Below are positions 8,492 to 10,926 of a stretch of DNA of 10,926 bases, in pieces. The translations under genes were made by a program, and so were the position numbers. Positions within the stretch are counted from its first letter, which is position 1, and each line of letters starts with the position of its first letter. Origin of the DNA: Pseudomonadota bacterium (GTDB lineage Bacteria > Pseudomonadota > Gammaproteobacteria > Xanthomonadales > Xanthomonadaceae); contig JAFAFD010000312.1 of assembly GCA_023423675.1 (NCBI GenBank), positions 1-10,926 on the forward strand. Direction: 5' to 3'. The notes under the pieces were generated by a model. The model was not told where the DNA came from. It worked only from the letters and a program-made list of their open reading frames with translations, and made no database searches.

Positions 8492-10926
8492 GCGCACTTC
8501 CGGCATGGGCGCGGCGTTGCTCGCACTGGGCGTGGTGCTGGCGTTGGCCAGTGCATTCGATGGCGCCAGCGCCGGCGTGCTGGCCTGGCTGGCGCAGGGG
8601 CCGGCCGCGCTCGGCATCGCCCGTTTGCGCGGCAGCCGTGCCCGCACGAGCCTGCAGCGCGACGCCGGCACCCTGGCGATCGCCTGGGCCGGCGGTTTCC
8701 TGCTGGCTGCAGTGCTGGCCGCCTGGCCGCTGTACCGCTTGCTGACGGCGCCGTCGCTGTTGCCGGTGATTGTGTTGAGCCTGGCCGCGGGCCTGGTGCT
8801 GGTGCTGCTGTGGTTCCAGTGGCCGGCGTTGCACGCCCTGGAACGGGACGGCCGTGGCTTTCGCTTCGCAGCTGCCGCGCAGGACGCGCAGGAGCGCCAA
8901 TCCTGGCGCGGCCTGTTGCAGGTTGCGCTGCCGGTATTCCTGCTGCTGGCGCTGGGCATCGCGCTGGCCTGGCCGGGCGTACTGGCGGGCACCAGTCGCG
9001 TGGTCGCCGCCGTGGCGTTCGCCGCGCTGGTGCCGCTGGCGCATCTGCTGCTGCAGTCGGCGCCCGGGCGTGCCAGCACCGCGCACGCCTTGCCGGTGGT
9101 GGAGATGGAGGAACCGGAAGACGAAGATGATGCCGAGGACGCGCTGGACCTTGCGCCGGTCAGCATCGCCACCCTGCCGGATGCCGCCGAAGTCGCCACT
9201 GCGGTCGACGTGGCCGGGCTGAGCCGCGAGCTGTACCTGGCCGCACGCAATGGCCGGGTCGAGCGCGCGCTGCACCTGCTGGAGACCGGCGCGGATCCGA
9301 ATGCGCTGCCGGAAACGGATGCGCGTGATCGCCGCAGCCTGCCGGTGCTGGCCGCGCTGCTGCCGGACCTGCGCCTGCTGCGCGCGCTGATCGCGCATGG
9401 TGCCGACGTCAATGCCGCGCACGCCGGCATGCGCCCGCTGCTCGCCGCCACCCGCGACAGCTGGCATGGCCGCCCGGAAGCGGTGATGACCCTGCTCACC
9501 AACGGCGCCGATCCGCACGCCACCGATGTGGACGGCAACACCCCGCTGCACCACGCCACCCGCAGTTCGGACCCAGGCGTCGCCGCGCTGTTGCGCGATG
9601 CCGGCGCCGACATGAATGCCCTCAACGCGGATGGCGTATCGCCGCTGGGCACTGCCTGCATCGCCGGCAACTGGCGTCTCGCCCGCTTCCTGCTGGAGCG
9701 CGGCGCCAAGGCCGAACCCGAAGGCGGTCAGCCAGCACTGCTGGCCGCGGCCGGCACCGAAGAGGACGATGCCGCCGGCGTGCAGCTGCTGTTGCGGCAC
9801 AAGGCGCGTGTCGACGCACGCGACAGCCGCAACCGCAGCGCCCTGCACGAAGCCGCCAGCGCCGGCCACGCCGGTATCTGCGAGGCCCTGCTGGACGCCG
9901 GCGCCAGCGTGGATGCCGGTGATGCCGAAGGCCGCACGCCGCTGCTGGAAGCGGCCCGTGCCGGTCACTTGGCCGCGCTGGAGGTGTTGATCACGGCGCG
10001 TGCGGACAGCGGTGCGCGCGACGGCCATGGCGCCAACGCCCTGCACCTGGCCTGCGCGGCGGAAGCGCCCAGCGCCGGTATGGTGCGGCGCCTGCTGGAG
10101 CTGGGTGTGGATGCACATGCGGCGGATGCCGAAGGCCAGAGTGCGATCGACATCGCCACCGCGGCCGGCCGCTGGACCCTGGTGGCGGCGATGGATCCGG
10201 AGCGCCACCTGCCGGTGGCGATGCGCGGCGATGACGCCAGCCAGCCGGATCGCCCGCCGCTGCTGCTGCTGCGCGAGCGCCTGCTGGACGATGCCGATGC
10301 CGACGCACTGGCGGGGCTGCGACCGTTGGTGGGTGCGCGCGAACTGGACACCCTGCTGTGTGACGACGAGATCGCCGCAGCACCGGAACGGATCCACTGG
10401 CTGCTGCAACAAGGTGCCGCGGTGGATGCACGCGTGCCGGGCACCCTGCTGCCGGTGCAGGCCGCGCTGGCAAAGGGCAGTGCCGGCATCCCCAGCCTGC
10501 GGCCGCTGTTCGCGGCCGGTGGCTCCCCTGCCGGTGGCGGTGGCCTGGCGCGTTACATGGCGGCCTGCCTGGCCGCGCCGGGCGGTGCAGGTGATGAAGC
10601 CTTCGCCCTCGAATTGCTGGAGCGCGGCGCGGATCCGTTCGGCGTGTCGCCGGCCGGTGATCCGCCGGTCGCGTTGGCGGTGCGCCTGCAATGGCCGCGC
10701 CTGCTGCAGAGGCTGATCGCGACCGGTGTGGACCTGGATGCACGCGACAGCCACGGCATGAGCGCGCTGCACCTGGCCGCCGCGCTGGGCCAGGAAGACG
10801 CGATCAAGCCGCTGGTGGCGGCAGGTGCCGCGCCGGACCGTCGCGCCGCCGATGGGCAAACCCCGCTGGGCGTGGCGCTGGCCGCCGGCCGGCGTGACCT
10901 GGCCGCATGGCTGTACTGGCGCGGCT
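8484..10926 (+). CDS. Large membrane-anchored ankyrin-repeat protein, 3' end outside the window
   Basis: The frame is open from ATG 8484 to the window end, giving at least 814 residues and no stop. The start overlaps ycgL by 8 bp. Five hydrophobic segments are visible at about 8-25, 63-84, 91-113, 144-165 and 172-191. The Arg-rich loops (47-59 and 121-142) suggest the N terminus outside and the repeats in the cytoplasm. An acidic linker (about 207-222, [16 protein letters not shown]) leads to ankyrin repeats from about residue 247 on. Clear examples are [59 protein letters not shown] and [20 protein letters not shown], many followed by a turn such as GADPNA or GADVNA. I count about fourteen or fifteen, some degenerate, with an irregular stretch around 567-650. 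Ankyrin repeats bind proteins; the partner is unknown. No enzymatic domain is seen in the visible part. Confidence 0.92.
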   Translation, partial: MPERTSGMGAALLALGVVLALASAFDGASAGVLAWLAQGPAALGIARLRGSRARTSLQRDAGTLAIAWAGGFLLAAVLAAWPLYRLLTAPSLLPVIVLSLAAGLVLVLLWFQWPALHALERDGRGFRFAAAAQDAQERQSWRGLLQVALPVFLLLALGIALAWPGVLAGTSRVVAAVAFAALVPLAHLLLQSAPGRASTAHALPVVEMEEPEDEDDAEDALDLAPVSIATLPDAAEVATAVDVAGLSRELYLAARNGRVERALHLLETGADPNALPETDARDRRSLPVLAALLPDLRLLRALIAHGADVNAAHAGMRPLLAATRDSWHGRPEAVMTLLTNGADPHATDVDGNTPLHHATRSSDPGVAALLRDAGADMNALNADGVSPLGTACIAGNWRLARFLLERGAKAEPEGGQPALLAAAGTEEDDAAGVQLLLRHKARVDARDSRNRSALHEAASAGHAGICEALLDAGASVDAGDAEGRTPLLEAARAGHLAALEVLITARADSGARDGHGANALHLACAAEAPSAGMVRRLLELGVDAHAADAEGQSAIDIATAAGRWTLVAAMDPERHLPVAMRGDDASQPDRPPLLLLRERLLDDADADALAGLRPLVGARELDTLLCDDEIAAAPERIHWLLQQGAAVDARVPGTLLPVQAALAKGSAGIPSLRPLFAAGGSPAGGGGLARYMAACLAAPGGAGDEAFALELLERGADPFGVSPAGDPPVALAVRLQWPRLLQRLIATGVDLDARDSHGMSALHLAAALGQEDAIKPLVAAGAAPDRRAADGQTPLGVALAAGRRDLAAWLYWRG

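Noticed and set aside
8358..10859. A leftward open frame of 833 codons opposite the ankyrin and ycgL genes.
   Set aside because: Long antisense frames are expected in GC-rich genes. The product is rich in Arg, Gln and Gly with no domain or start signal, while the plus strand encodes clear ankyrin repeats.

Overview
The window looks like one end of a draft-genome contig from a GC-rich gammaproteobacterium of the Xanthomonadaceae type (Stenotrophomonas, Xanthomonas or Pseudoxanthomonas). This rests on the very high GC, strong G/C bias at third codon positions, and the mix of ntrBC, a lipoprotein-type Cu/Zn superoxide dismutase, a secreted S9 peptidase and a YcgL protein followed by a large ankyrin protein. 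The genus is inferred, not proven. All seven complete genes read as intact chromosomal genes, and no insertion sequence, phage, CRISPR array, tRNA or rRNA was seen.

Left edge (1-248): bases 1-26 match the end of the Illumina Nextera (Tn5 mosaic-end) read-2 adapter at 24 of 26 positions, so they are very probably not biological. Next to them is the 5' end of a leftward lipoprotein gene. Between it and ntrB lies a palindrome fitting the NtrC operator, and it overlaps the ntrB start codon.

249-3370 (+): ntrB and ntrC overlap by 8 bp and form the nitrogen two-component system, with a sensor kinase and a sigma-54 activator. The operator at the ntrB start suggests autoregulation. sodC follows and has its own ribosome binding site; it encodes an outer-envelope Cu/Zn superoxide dismutase with all metal ligands present.

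3389-5706: an unrecognised 293-residue protein is encoded leftward, convergent with sodC and divergent from fadI. fadI encodes the beta-oxidation thiolase and is followed by a very clear bidirectional terminator at 5657-5685.

5707-8073 (-): a secreted prolyl-oligopeptidase-family (S9) peptidase with a complete catalytic triad. It is divergent from ycgL.

8222-10926 (+): ycgL overlaps by 8 bp a very long gene that runs off the window. That gene encodes five predicted membrane helices, an acidic linker and at least fourteen ankyrin-like repeats. This pair is the least understood biology here. No clearly new defence or mobile system is visible.
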